DNA of 64,000 bases from Capronia americana (GCA_016110215.1 JADWQD010000001.1:868001-932000); one strand, 5' to 3'; shown: positions 21,392 through 33,221, numbered from the stretch's first letter. The notes: generated from the sequence alone by a model not told the origin. Numbers and translations: made by a program.

Positions 21392-23444
21392 TCACAACCT
21401 CACCCTCCCAGCTTTTACCTCGTTCCATTCTTCGAGCCAAAAAGGTTCGAATCGATCACTTCCCGGTCTCAAGTAGAATATTCGATCCCCAGCCGTGACT
21501 CTGGCGGGGTCCACTCCCTCCGTCCTCAAGACATGCTTCTGCTGCTTATTGTTTCCTGTTGCCATGACTTCTGTGACGACCCTCAAGAACACGGGGACTG
21601 CATACTTCGGCAGCCCCTTGCGGGCGAAACCCGCTATGTCCCTCAGCACATTCTCGGAAACCGGAGCATCCGGCGTCGTCACATCATGGAGTAAAATGGC
21701 CGCACACCCGGCACGGCCGTCGTGATGCGGTATCTCGACGCCGTAGACATTGGCTTCGATTATGGCGGGATGTTGACCCAGCACCTCTGCGACTTCGGCG
21801 GTGGAGACGTTCTCGCTGCGCCAGCGGAAGGTATCGCCAATTCGGTCGGAGAACCACATCCGGCCGTCCTTGTCGAAGCGGATGACATCGCCGGATCTGA
21901 ACCAGGCATCGCCTTTCTTGAAGACATGCCTCCAGATCTTCGAGTCGGTTGCCTTCTTGTTGCCGAAGTATCCCTGGTATGTCGACGCGATATCCGTTGC
22001 GTTGACGGCGTAGAGCAACTCACCAGGCTCGCCTCGAGGGACTTTAGTGCAGAATCCAGTCTTCGGATCTCTGCGCGGCTCCTCTGTCTCCCAGTCAAGT
22101 TCGACGATGGCTTGCGATCGAGAGAAGTAGAGATCACCGAGTAATCCGACTTGGCCGATCGCGCCGGAAGAGAATGGATTTCGGTTCAGATTCCAACTCG
22201 CGGCCACGGATTCGGTGGCGCCGTAGAATTCGGCGATTGTCTCGATGCCGAAGCGCTCCTTGAAGCGTTCCCAGACGTCGGCACGCAGACCATTGCCCAG
22301 CGCAAGCCGGACGCGGTGTCTTGTGCCATCGTCTGGCCGAGGCGGAGCAGCGAGCAGGTAGCGCAACGTCTCGCCCACATACGAGAACGCGGTGGCATCG
22401 GCGGCGATGACCTCGTCCCAGAAATTGGATGCGGAGAATTTATGGCTGATGACAAGCGTGGCCGTCGCCTCGAGGCAAAGGTTGAAGCCAAGTAGAAAGG
22501 CTGTGCCGTGATACAGAGGCATGCACACATAGAAGCGGTCCGGCGTTTTCGACGTGACCGGCTCGATCCCTATCCAGCGATACATCATTCCTGCCCCGAC
22601 GACCTTGCGCGCCCAAGGTACAATGGCGGCTTTGGGGAGCCCAGTCGTGCCGGAAGTGAAGATGAGCACGGCTGGTTTGCGAGCAGTGGCCTCTGAGCGT
22701 GCATGGTCAGGGGCGCGGAAGAGTGGTGCATATTCCGACTCGAGCGACAGCTGTAGATCCTCGGTGAACACGACGATCCCCAGGGGTGCGGGTGCAGCAG
22801 CAGCAGCAGCATCAGCATCATCCCCCCTAAAATTGGCTGCCTGCAGTGTTGATCGCGTGGCTTCGGTCAGCACTTTCGGCTCAACTTCAGGGTCAACCAC
22901 TAACAGTCGTGCGCTTGAGACTCGAACGCTGTGGACAAAGGCCTCGTTCGTGAGGTTGTAGTTTATCAGTGCAGGCAGAGCACCCAGTGACCAGAGTGCG
23001 AGGACCAGAAACAGAAATTGTGGATTGTTCATAAAATCCAGGGCCACGATGTCGCCGGGCTGGATGGAGTGCTGCCGGTGTAGGTACCCAGCGTATCGTA
23101 GGACAATGTCATAGGTCTGTTTGAAAGTCCATGACCGTCCCTGGTAGACAATAAACGGTTTATCCTTGACTTTTGCATCGTTGGCGTACTCCTCAAGGAG
23201 GTAGAACGAATTGATCCGACCGGCTCGCTCGCGTCTGTTGAAGCCGATTTGAGTGTGTATCGCGCAGCGAAGCATGTGAAGATCGACGGGGAGGCGCCAT
23301 CGAGCATTGAAGTAGGCCAACAACCCAGCCAGCGCTGCCGGGGCAGCAAACGTAGTCGCTGAGATCGCAGGCAACCCTTCGTCAAAAAGCGAGTTAGTGT
23401 ATGTCTAGATTCCGCTCTCGGTGGACTGGCTTACCGGCGGCCAT
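21392..23444 (-). CDS. FAT1/FATP-like very-long-chain acyl-CoA synthetase
   Basis: An ATP-dependent CoA ligase of 664 residues that activates long-chain, branched or ring-bearing carboxylic acids. The ATG (23444) lies in a 10-nt first exon (23444-23435) encoding MAA plus one base. A 58-nt intron (GTAAGC...CGAAG) leads to exon 2 (23376-21392), giving MAAGLPAIS. The ANL-superfamily P-loop is IFTSGTTGLPKAA. The VLACS/FATP-specific blocks are FYGATES, RSGDVIRFDKDGRMWFSDR and FRWRSENVST. Hydrophobic N-terminal residues (AALAGLLAYF) resemble the membrane-associated start of Fat1. The protein ends GRVRL, one residue away from a PTS1-like ARL. A run of Asp/Ala residues near position 200 comes from a GCA repeat. 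It lies with MFE-2 and SCP-x thiolase, so it is the likely entry enzyme of that pathway. Confidence 0.9.
22793..22824. repeat. Coding GCA/TCA trinucleotide run
   Basis: A GCAGCAGCAG-type trinucleotide run, read on the minus strand, encodes an Asp/Ala-rich insertion in the acyl-CoA synthetase between conserved blocks. It is probably a length-variable surface loop. Confidence 0.8.
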
Positions 23445-24010
23445 TTCCTGTCTTACTAGGTGCTCAGTCTCCAAGAATGCCTTACCCTCGGGGAGAAAGC
23501 GAGATTGCATTAAGAAGGGGAGTGTCAAGGTCATGCATGGCAAACTTGCTGGCAACCGAGGGTCGGGGCAATGCAGGCTATACAAGAATACCCTTTTCTG
23601 AAGTATACCGAGCCTTGCCTGCTTGAGAACCTATGCTGGTTTCGTTCGGCTGCTCACGCGGGTTTCATGAAATCGCGACCGACCGAGGGTCTTTCCCTCC
23701 TGATAATTGGTGGCTTCAGCGCACCCGGCAGAGTCAATCAAGGGATCCAAAGGACAGATCTCAGGTATTGCTTACCGCGAGTCGTTCAGTGTGTGGAGAT
23801 ATTATGGTAGAAGGAATTAGTTCAATGTTGATTAGTGTCAAACAGATTGTGCATTTAACTTCCTGTCGGGCTCTGTAAGGATGCTCACTTTCATGGCTAA
23901 ACTTCAAATCCCTTGTCACATTGTTGAATTCAAAATTTTCTCAGATGCGTAATGTGCAAGGAGATAAATCCTATGTAACGCCTACCAACAGAGGACAGAT
24001 GCATCGACGT
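23445..24010. other. Intergenic region upstream of the acyl-CoA synthetase
   Basis: A 566-nt spacer between two minus-strand genes, holding the 3' flank of MFE-2 and the promoter of the synthetase. No ORF of interest and no recognised motif. Confidence 0.4.
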
Positions 24011-26863
24011 TCACAAATTCGGCTTTGACGTTCCTCTCAACTCAGCGCCTGAGTTCGCAAGAGCCAGCTTGCCTGTTTCTTTAACCTTGGTCTGGAAAGT
24101 CACTCGGTTTCCATCCTTCCACATCTCTGTGACGAGTGTCTCTCCAGGGAGCACAGTACCGGCAAAGCGAACTTTGATGTTTTTGAATTCCCCAAAGCTC
24201 AGTAGGACGTGCTTCCCAGCAAAGCCGAACGTACAGAGACCGTGCAAAATCGGGATATCGAAGCCTCCCTTTTTCGCAAATGCTGGGTCAATGTGCAACG
24301 GGAGATAATCGCCATTGAGACGATATATTGCCGCCTGGTCCTCGCTTGTCTTTTCTTCAACAACCGCGTCTGGTGCACGATTTGGCGGCTTGTAGTTGAC
24401 ACTCGCAGGACCGCGATTGATGTCGTTCCGGACACCGCCGAATCCTCCAGAGCCACGGACGAAGAGAGAAGACTGATTGTAGAACAACACCTCTCCAGTA
24501 TTGACGTCCTTGGTCTCGTATCCTTGTATGACGACAGCAGCATTTCCTTTGTCGACGACTTCCAACAGCTGTGCGTAGGATGCAACTTTTGCCGCCGTAG
24601 GTATTGGGAATTTCCGGATCTCCATGTATTGCTCGCCGTGCAGAATCCTAGTGGTGCTGAAGTTTGGAACAAGCTCGTCCATAGGTGTCTTGGTACTCGC
24701 ACCGTACCATGGGATGACACCGAAAGTGGGTAGGATCTGGAAGTTCGGATCTTTCTCGAAGACCAATGGGAGTTGCGTCCTATGCGCATTGAGAGAGAGA
24801 TTGTAGAGAATCGTGTCCCTCCAACTCCAACTGAACGGCGTAGGCAAAAGTTCATCCTTCTTCGCCTTCTGAATGACTGCGAGGTAATCCTTGCCATCGG
24901 CTTTGGACGTCTGGCTCTTGTTTTGAAGATTGCCATAGACTTTGTTCGCACTGTCCACAATGGTGTGGGGATGGTCGGCTCGTCCGTCATCGAAACTAGT
25001 AATCCTTGACCATTGCTCAAGAACGGCCTCGGGGGTGACGGCGGTATCAACAGGGAATGAGTGACCGCCAGACCGTTGCCATCTGGTCCGGGCTTGCCAG
25101 GCGCTGCCGACCTCAAACAAGAGACCGGTTGGTGGATTCGGTACCTTGTCGGAGGATAGAAGCAGTACAAGAGGAGCGACATAATCAGGTTTGAATGCCT
25201 GAACAAGTTGTTCTGGGAGAACAGTTCTAGTAAGCTGAGTTCCGGCATTTGGCGCAATAGTGTTGACAAAGATGTTGTTCTTCTGGCCTTCCAAGGCCAA
25301 GGCTTGAGAGAACCCGAGTATACCGGCTTTCTAGTTTATGTTAATTAGATGCGAGGTTGAATCAGAGGAAGGTATACTCACAGCTGCAGCGTAGTTGGAC
25401 TGTCCGAAGTTGCCATAAATCCCAGATGTGCTGGTAGTATTTATGATTCTTCCGTACTTCTGCTTGAGCATATACGGCCACGCTGCTTTTGTCACTTTGT
25501 AGGTGCCCCGAAGGTGCACGTTCATAATGACGTGCCATTGGTCGTCAGTCATGTTAGTAAACGCTTTATCCCTAAGGATCCCTGCGTTGTTGATGAGGAT
25601 ATCTATTCGGCCCCAGGTATCAATGGCAGTCTTCACGACGGCATCGCCATCTTCGACCGAAGCCTTGTTGGACACAGCCTGACCTCCTGCGGCTTTGATC
25701 TCATTGACGACGGCGTCCGGGTTAGCGAGATCGTTTACAACAACCTTGGCACCAAGTTTCGCGAATGCCAAAGCATATGCTCGACCGAGCCTGGGGTTTA
25801 GGTCAGCAGGTGTACAGGCATTCTAGCATGATAGACCTACCCAGCACCAGCACCGGTAATCAGAACGACTCTGTCGTCAAATCGAATTTCTGGGCCTTGT
25901 TCGTTCGGTGGGAGCTTGAACGACTGCTCCAACTTCTCCACCATATTCGTAGGGAGCTGGGTATGTTCCGGCTTCGAGAAGTCGTTGACTCGAGACCACC
26001 CTTTGAGGATAGCGGAAGGCGTATAGGTATGGTCGGGCTTAAGCAAGAGGCCGGCTGCCCGCTCCCATCTAACCTTTGCCATATATCCACCACCGACTTC
26101 GAAGATGGAGCCGTTCTCCTTGTTCGAGGTGTGGACCAGGACCGCAACAAGAGGAGTCACAAACTCAGGCTTCAATTGTGCAAGGACTTCCGGAGGTAGG
26201 ACCGTTGCAGTCAATCGGCTTCCAGCTTGTGGAGCGATGATATTGGAATGGATATTGTATTTCGCACCCTCCTTTGCCAAAGTTTCTGTGAACCCCACCA
26301 GGGCAAGCTTGGCAGCTGCATAGTTGCTTTGACCGAAATTGCCATATAAGCCTGCAGGAGATGTGGTGTTAATCACACGTCCATACTTTTGCTTTCTGAA
26401 ATAGGGCCAGGCAGCACGCGTTGTTTTGTAGGGACCGGTAATGTGGACAGCGGTGATGAGATCCCAGTCGGTGTCGGTCATGTTCTTGAAGCTAATGTCG
26501 CGAAGGATGCCAGCATTGTTGATAAGAACATCAATGCGGCCGAAGGCATTAATGGCGGCCTGTATAATCTTCTCGCCATTAATGACATTGTCATAATTAG
26601 CGACAGCCTTTCCACCGGCAGCCTTGATCTCATCCACTACCAGGTCTGCCGCCTGCGATGGTAGGTCAGTAATATACGCTCAGATACGGAAACATTGGTC
26701 ACACCTTTGTGCCAGCACCAGCACCTTTGATATCGCCGCCCAAGTCGTTGACCACGACATTTGCACCCCGGGATGCAAAGAAGAGGGCATATGCTTTGCC
26801 AAGACCAGCTCCTGCTCCCGTGACCACGACAGTCTGACGGTCGAATCGCAAGTTTTGCACCAT
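24011..26863 (-). CDS. FOX2: Peroxisomal-type multifunctional enzyme MFE-2 (Fox2): hydratase and 3-hydroxyacyl-CoA dehydrogenase
   Basis: An 899-residue enzyme that hydrates 2-enoyl-CoA and oxidises the (3R)-hydroxyacyl-CoA. Exons are 26863-26705, 26652-25841, 25790-25382 and 25330-24011, with clean GT-AG borders. Two tandem SDR domains each have TGAGAGLG, VLINNAGILRD-type and YxxxK motifs (QSNYAAAK). The first spans about 1-300 and the second about 310-590. The C-terminal hotdog hydratase-2 domain has YRLNGDYLPLHIDP and ILHGLCTFG. This is the fungal Fox2 arrangement at full length. The protein ends TSKPNL, not the SKL/AKL type PTS1 usual in this family, so peroxisomal import by that route is doubtful. 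Its neighbours are acyl-CoA synthetase downstream and SCP-x thiolase farther left. Many genomes have one Fox2; whether this is the only copy cannot be seen here. Confidence 0.95.
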
Positions 26864-29215
26864 TATTGCGGATGACGCACGCGATGAAAAGATAATTTGA
26901 ATACAGTTCCTGGTGCAATTGCTGCGGAAATGTGACATTCATAATGCTGGCCGGGAGTGAGAGTTGACGGCAGGAGTTCAAACGGACGTTGAAAAGGGAC
27001 CGAGGTGCCGACGATGATAGCCGGAGGGGAAACGGTTGCGCATAAATCGGACATACCGAGATCGTTTGGTGTTAGTGAGAATCAAGCATCATTTGCAACT
27101 CATTCATGCTGTAGATGGCGGCATTCGAGCACGACTTTAGACCGAGGCAGGCACATGGACTTCGATAGCAGGTTGCAAGCTGACAAGCGAGACACTGATA
27201 GCGTTAGATGCCATGCACGCCTCCCTTCTCGGTATCTTCCATTGCCTCTTGTCCCTCTTCCAGCCCAGACACTCCCTCGCTATGCACATTCCCTTCTCGA
27301 TCACAGTACCAAGGATATTACATCCAGTACCACTTGGCTTCACGATGAAGAACTCAACCTCCATATCCACATTGTCCACTGTTACTAGTGATTCATGCTG
27401 ATCTGGCCTCACCGTAGAACTTCATGGGCAGGACGATTAGGGTGATTTTCCTGCCCGGGCGCATAATCGAATTCAGAAGCAGCGGCACTATCAGGCCTAG
27501 GGAAGAAGGTTTCTCGCTGCCAATGCAGTCCACTACTCAGTCGAGTGGTAGGTGATCGGGAGCGATGAAACCACCCGGAGGGATGGATAACTAAGGAAGG
27601 TATTGTCGATCAGAATATCGGTCGTGGTTTAAAAAGAGGAGTGCTAAACGCCGCAGAAGTAGTGCTTGCTCTTGCAGTCTCGCTGAAGTTGGATGCCTTT
27701 TGCGGGTTTGAGGGTGAGCAGGTCGACGGACCTCAGGATGGTCGCCAAAGTCGGCGGCAATGGTGGTGTTGCGTGGACAGGGGAAGGTTCCGTGCGTAGA
27801 GAGCGCTCGGTACGCGGTCACCCCGAGAGGCAGAATGTTGGGAGGCGTACGTCCCATTTTCATCAGAGAATTCATTGGGGTTGGGGTCTTCGGCGCAATG
27901 CTGAGTCCCGACTCCTTTACGAGGACGTACTTGGCGGCGCCGTTGTCACGGCCATAGTCCAGCGGCGCCCCTAATTTCCTGGTCCGGCAGGAATATCGGT
28001 TCTACTTGCGATTTCAAGGACGATCAAGACTTTATCGACAACACTGATGCCGTCGTGGCCTGGAATAGCGGCGCCGTGCAGGTGGAAGCGTGACGGATCA
28101 AGGATTGCTAGCTAGGTTCATTTGCCTCCAGGGCTGTGGCGAGGGGGCGGATCAGGCAGGTTGTGAGATCCGGCATCAGATATTGCGGCCGGAGTAGAGA
28201 TGGTGAACAAGGCGACAATGCGGGGCGGTGATATGCACCAACAGCAAAGTGCTTTCGCTGTGTCTGTAAGTACGACACTGTGACCAGGGAGCGCCACCAG
28301 TTTCGTCTTTCAGTGAGCATGTACGGAGTAGACACGGGCGATCTCTCCCCCGCCTTGTGGAGTCGGGGAGCCTGGAGGGTGACGCCGCCAGTTTTCCTTC
28401 ATCTTGGCAGACGGTTTTAGCGAGAGGGTAAACAACGAATTGAGACTAGGATAGCGGCGGCGCTGCTCCATCATTTATCATGGAAGATCCGACCCTGAAA
28501 TGGTCTGTGTTGTCTTGCCTTGATTTCGTTTAACATGAACGCTTTTGTAAAGCTGCATGTTGGAGATGCCTTGTTGCTGGATAAACCTAGGCAGGCAACA
28601 AATCTAGGCCGACAATATCCGGATGCTCAAGTCCTCTGGACCGCGTTCAATGAGAATAGCGGCCTGGCGAACACTTCTACTCAAACCTCGAGTTTGGATG
28701 CCGCTGGACCGTCTGCAAGTTTAACAATGTATCGAAAACGGATGACATGTTTGTTCACTGTGATAAAGACACAGCCACTCCAGTCCTTGGAGCCAGGCCC
28801 CCTGCCGCTCGAAGCAATATGTCACTGACAAAGCATACAAACTCTACCCTCCCAGCACTGGTATTGACACTGGTGAGCGACTCACCCACCGGAGTGGGCG
28901 CCGCCAACCTTTTGGGCGCCGCTACACCTCACTTGCATCGCTCCCGGTTGACTCATTGCATGTCCTAGACACTTTCTACATTTGGCTGGCAAGAAACGGT
29001 TGTCAGAAATCAAAGCCACTGCCTCTGAACCACACGCCAAGGCAGCTAGATCAATTTGCTCATGAAAAATCGCCACGCTATCGTCGAAGAGTACCTCCGA
29101 CACACCTTTATAAGGGGACGTTGGCCGATCATACGGGCCAAATTTACTATCAGTACGATTAAGGAAGTTTTCCAGCCATTGTCCCGCCCGTGACCTTTTG
29201 CTCAGCCCTCCCGTC
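26864..29215. other. Long divergent intergenic region, MFE-2 / NmrA-like
   Basis: These 2.35 kb separate two divergent genes. Apart from a possible coding relic on the minus strand (27700-28090), I see only short ORFs without family character. It presumably contains both promoters. Confidence 0.4.
27700..28090 (-). pseudogene. Possible degenerate coding remnant
   Basis: On the minus strand an open stretch from about 28088 reads HLHGAAIPGHDGISVVDKV, meets a TAG near 27970, and resumes in another frame with DYGRDNGAAKYVLVKES, PPNILPLGVTAYRALSTHG and more. The pieces have protein-like composition. They recall, loosely, the catalytic-domain blocks of zinc-dependent medium-chain dehydrogenases (a GHxG segment, a GRDxGxAxYVLV segment and a GVTAYRAL segment). 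There is no cofactor loop and no intact frame. It could equally be a short unknown gene with introns. Confidence 0.25.
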
Positions 29216-30486
29216 ATGTCGAAACTTGTAGTTATTCTGGGTGCCACTGGCAAGCAGGGTGGTTCGGTTGTGAACGCCTTCCTTCAAGACCCTACTTTCC
29301 ACGTTCGCGCAGTTGCCAGAGACCCAGGCTCTCCAGCCGCGCGCGAACTATTGGAAAAGGGCGTTGAAGTCGTTGCCGGGGATGTGACGAATACGGCGTC
29401 GTTGATCGCAGCTTTCAAAGTGAGTTACATGCTCTTGAATGTCACGCGCAAAAGCTCACTTCAGCGCAGGACGCGAACTACATCTACGCGATGACTCCAG
29501 ATATGTATGACACCCTCTACTGCCACGCACTCTCACAGCGTCTAACGATCATAGTGGCGTCAATGGGCCATCAATTATGGCGAGAGGAAACGTCGAATCC
29601 GTCGTCAAGGAGGCATATCGGCTGGAGGTCCAGGCTGGCAAGAACATCATCCAGGCCGCTAACCACGCATCGGATACGCTCCAGCTGTTCATCTTCTCCG
29701 CCCTGTCTGCGGCGAAAAGACTCAGCAGCAATGCCTATTCGAAGATCTACCATTTCGACGCCAAAGCCGAGCTTGTCAATCTTATAGAGTCGGATTTTCC
29801 GAATCTCGCAGCCAAGACAGCGGTTCTCCAACTGGGAATGTTCGCCACGAACTGGAGAATGCCAACGCCGCTAAAGCCAACAAAGGTGAGCAGATGAACA
29901 TGTGATCAAGTGGAACGGGAGATCCAAGCCAAGGATGGAAGTGAGCAAACGAATGAACAGATTCAAGACTGACGTTTCAATAGCAACGTGATGGTCGCTT
30001 CAGGATCGCCATGCCATGCTCGGTTAGCACTCCTGTTCCGTTCATCGACCCAACAAGGGATCCGGCTCTCTTCGTCAAAGCTCTTGCCTCTCAGAACCTT
30101 CCGCCGCCCTATCCCGGGTCGAGGGTGCGGAAATTCGCCGGCTATGCCAAGATGACAACCTTTGAAGAGTGGACTCAATTTTTGAACGACTGGCTCCCAA
30201 TCGACGTGTATTTCGAGGAGATGAGCATGGATGAGTGGGCGCGGGAAGTCACGATCATACCAGGCTTAGGACCCGAGTTGGCCGAAATGTGGAACTACTG
30301 CGAGAAGGTTGGCTACTTCGGAGGCGAACACGGTGGCACCAGGATCATCACCGAAGTAAGTTGCTGGCTGCTGGCTTTCCTTTCACCACGCTGACATTAT
30401 CGAAACAGCTGCACCTAGAGGCTGAGCCTTCTAAGATGGAAGATTTTGTCAAGACTCAGGATTGGTCGGTGCTGTACGGCAACTAG
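29216..30486 (+). CDS. NmrA-like NAD(P)-binding protein (atypical SDR)
   Basis: A redox-sensor or reductase-type Rossmann protein of 339 residues. Five exons (29216-29419, 29470-29504, 29555-29885, 29984-30355 and 30409-30486) join in phase. The start is MSKLVVILGATGKQGGSVV, with the GxxGxxG dinucleotide loop at residues 9-15. The short second exon gives DANYIYAMTPD, the NmrA equivalent of the strand and loop after helix 3. A C-terminal substrate-domain stretch contains FAGYAKMTTFEEWTQ and GYFGGEHGGTRIITE. No active-site YxxxK is evident, as is common in NmrA-like proteins. It stands alone between two long gene-poor stretches. A regulatory rather than catalytic role is possible. The ATG at 29216 is the first one after the in-frame upstream stop context. 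Confidence 0.85.
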
Positions 30487-31252
30487 ATAATATGGCTGCC
30501 TGGACGGGGGTGAAGAAGTAGTGCAGATGTATAGGTTCCCTATCAGCATTTACCCCTGCAACGGAGGGAGTCGAAACGGAATATCATGCATGTGTTCTGT
30601 AAGGGCGGCTGCAGAACCACATCTCATTCATATCTGCGCTGATATGTCCAGTCCTAGGGTGAAGAAACTTTCGAAGCGTCCAGAGATCCCACAGCGGCGT
30701 GTAGCACCTGTACTTTACTTGATTGTATCTGAGACGAACCTAAATTCGATCCTACCAGAAGGGCAGACCAGCGGAACGACTTAGTGGACCGCGGTGTTTG
30801 TAGTCTCCTATCCGGGACAGCCTCGCTCGTACTGACTCAGCACTTACTCATCCAGCTTACCCTAACTCTTCACCCGCGAGTGCTCCGTACCGCATACAAA
30901 AACAAAAAACACGAGACCCAGAATCGAACCCGACCCCCAAGCAACAAAAACTTTTTCCTTTGAACCATCATCCACATTATTCTGCGGTGTTGGATCGAAG
31001 GGAAGTGAAACCTTTCCAGTCCAATTTGAACGGTAGGTTTTTCTCGATCGGTGCGGTTCGGTTCGGTTCGAATCTACGAGTTGTTGTGTGACAACCCCAT
31101 CCCTCAAAGTGCCCATTAACTGTGAAACCATGGCCAAGAAGCGGATGACTTTGTCCGGGATTGTCGAGAGGAATTCGAAAACCAAAAAATATATACATTA
31201 AGGACGAGGAATTGAATCTGATTGGTGTGGATGTGAAGAGGGTGAGGCAGTG

Positions 31253-31283
31253 GGCAGGCAGGCAGGCAGGCAGGCAGGCAGGC
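31253..31283. repeat. GGCA tetranucleotide microsatellite
   Basis: Seven complete GGCA units plus GGC in an otherwise featureless intergenic stretch. Confidence 0.95.
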
Positions 31284-32450
31284 GACGAGGATGGTGAAGA
31301 CATTACTGTCACGGACGGATACGCGTCATCTTGACGGAGTCCTCGAGAAGTGCGCGAAGGTCCCTTCTCTTCTCTTCTCTTCGTTTGCTCGTGCTCTCCG
31401 TTCAGCTTCTGGTTCAAGAGTACAGACGGTGCTAATTAATGCTACGCATGAATAGATCCGGTTCGCTATCTCCCTGGTTTTGAGGACTTGTGCCGGAAAT
31501 GTTGGTCTCAGAGGCACCAGGTCGCCTGGCCTTGGGGGCCCATCTCAACCTTCGACTCAGTATCCGCGTGGGCTGCTAAAATTCTCAGACTGCGGCTCAC
31601 CGTCCTCATCCTTCTCATCAATCCCTGCCAGGCCCAATCGCCAAACGCCGCGCTCGATATTTCATTTCAGAGCCGGTTCCCTGTCTATTCCATCTGTACC
31701 CGTGAGCTCGCTGGCCCGTTTTCCGCGAATGTTACGGATGACGAGGGTAAGTGGAAATATCAGCTCCAGATGTTGTCGTGGCAGCCACCTCCTTAAACCA
31801 GGAAGGAGCATGGTGAGGTCCTACACCCTAGGTATGACTCCACGTCACATTTCTTACCCTGTTCAACATCGAGTTGATTACCCTGACCAGTCGTAGCTGA
31901 CAATTCTCTTTTCTAGTCGACGCTTTCAAATCCCCAAGATCGCAAGGCTCTCGAACATCAACGTAGCAGGCAGCGCTGCCAGCTGCTTAGCTGTTAACGT
32001 GAAGAGCTAGTGGATTAGAAAGACACAAACACAGAGAAAGAGGGAGATGGTATGGAAGAGCAAGAAGTGTCGACAAGTCCCTTTAAGAGCCTCCGCTCCT
32101 GTTATTAAGAGGGAGAGCGATTAAGGCCCACTGCGCCGTATTATATCGATTTATCTCAACCATAACAGCACACTTCGCATTAGGTTACTTATCATATCTA
32201 GCATGGCGTAGCGTGGTATGACAAGAACACCACCGACAACAGGCTCCTTCCTCAAACAACGAGCAATGGTCAACACTGCACCGCGTCATTTTACGAGATG
32301 GTATATCGGTATTGCTATAAGCAGCACGACTAGTTATTAACGTGCAACCACCTCGGGTAGAACTTATAGTCAGACCTAAACCCATCATCAGCCGCTTCGA
32401 GTGCCCTGCCCTCACGAGCCTGCCCCAACCCACTCCCTTATAGTCTCTTC

Positions 32451-32825
32451 CTATGCAAATGATGCCGATTCTTGCCATCCTTCCTTCTGCTCCACGTGAT
32501 ATACAGATCCTTCGCCTTCCTGGCGCTTGTAGTTGGGGGGCCCTCGGTCTCCGCCTCCGTCTCGAACCCAGATTTTGATCTCGCAATCACCATCATCAGC
32601 AGCACCACCCCCTTTGAATAGATTGATGGTCGGAAGGTTGTGAGATGAGCAGAGTGTCGGCGGCAGGGAGGCGACGGTATATTGGCCGAGTTTTATGTTG
32701 GGATGTACTGGGGTGATGTTGCTGCTAAGCTGGAGAAAGTGTCCGGGGGCTCTGAGTGAAGGACGAGTAAGACTCAGAGCTGATATTCTGGTTCGTGGAT
32801 GTCCTGTGGGAGACGGTGACGCCAT
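32451..32825 (-). CDS. Doubtful small hypothetical protein
   Basis: A 124-residue ORF beginning MASPSPTGHPRTR in a gene-poor stretch. I recognise no domain; the C-terminal half is Gly/Asp rich and hydrophilic. There is no signal peptide or membrane span. It is listed because it is the longest ATG-started ORF in this stretch, and it may well be non-coding. Confidence 0.15.
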   Translation of the reverse strand: MASPSPTGHPRTRISALSLTRPSLRAPGHFLQLSSNITPVHPNIKLGQYTVASLPPTLCSSHNLPTINLFKGGGAADDGDCEIKIWVRDGGGDRGPPNYKRQEGEGSVYHVEQKEGWQESASFA

Positions 32826-33221
32826 TGACAAGTATGGTCTCTGTGTGACAGTTAGTTGATGTGGAGAAGATACTGTGAAGAAAGTGTAGAGCGGACCCGC
32901 TGTCTTTCTGCGTCCAAGACTGTACCGTTGTCGTCCTAGTGGTTGTTGGGGTTGGGCACGTATGGCCGGTTCTCTAAACACACCCTCAACTGGTCCTGCT
33001 TCTCAAGTCACCACAGATCAATACGAAATATCGGCCAATTTACAGGAAGTTCCCGTAGAAAGTGCGACAAGGCTTTGCTGCGGCAGCGGAAGACATGCAG
33101 TCTAACCCGCGTCCTCCGGAATATCAGCAACTTGACGAGTAAAACATGCGAATCAAGGACTGGTACGCCATGGCCCTGATTCCGAGTACAGTTACCCACT
33201 GACGCTTTGAAAGGATAGTCA

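Larger units (their letters stand above)
30487..33221. other. Gene-poor region
   Basis: These 2.7 kb contain a GGCA microsatellite and one doubtful minus-strand ORF listed separately. Pyrimidine-rich runs near 31365-31385 (CTCTTCTCTTCTCTTC) and a triple GGTTC run near 31056 are the only other structure I see. No RNA gene or transposon ends were recognised. Confidence 0.4.

Noticed and set aside
23940..24010. Hidden peroxisomal signal after the MFE-2 stop codon by read-through
   Set aside because: The frame after TGA continues about 26 codons and ends RKF, with no PTS1.
30905..30940. GGGTTCGATTC-like T-arm on the minus strand, suggesting a tRNA
   Set aside because: The five-base T-stem does not pair, and no D-arm, anticodon arm or acceptor stem could be drawn around it.
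31050..31080. GGTTCGGTTCGGTTCGAATC run, another T-arm look-alike
   Set aside because: It is a short direct repeat of GGTTC; no cloverleaf can be formed.
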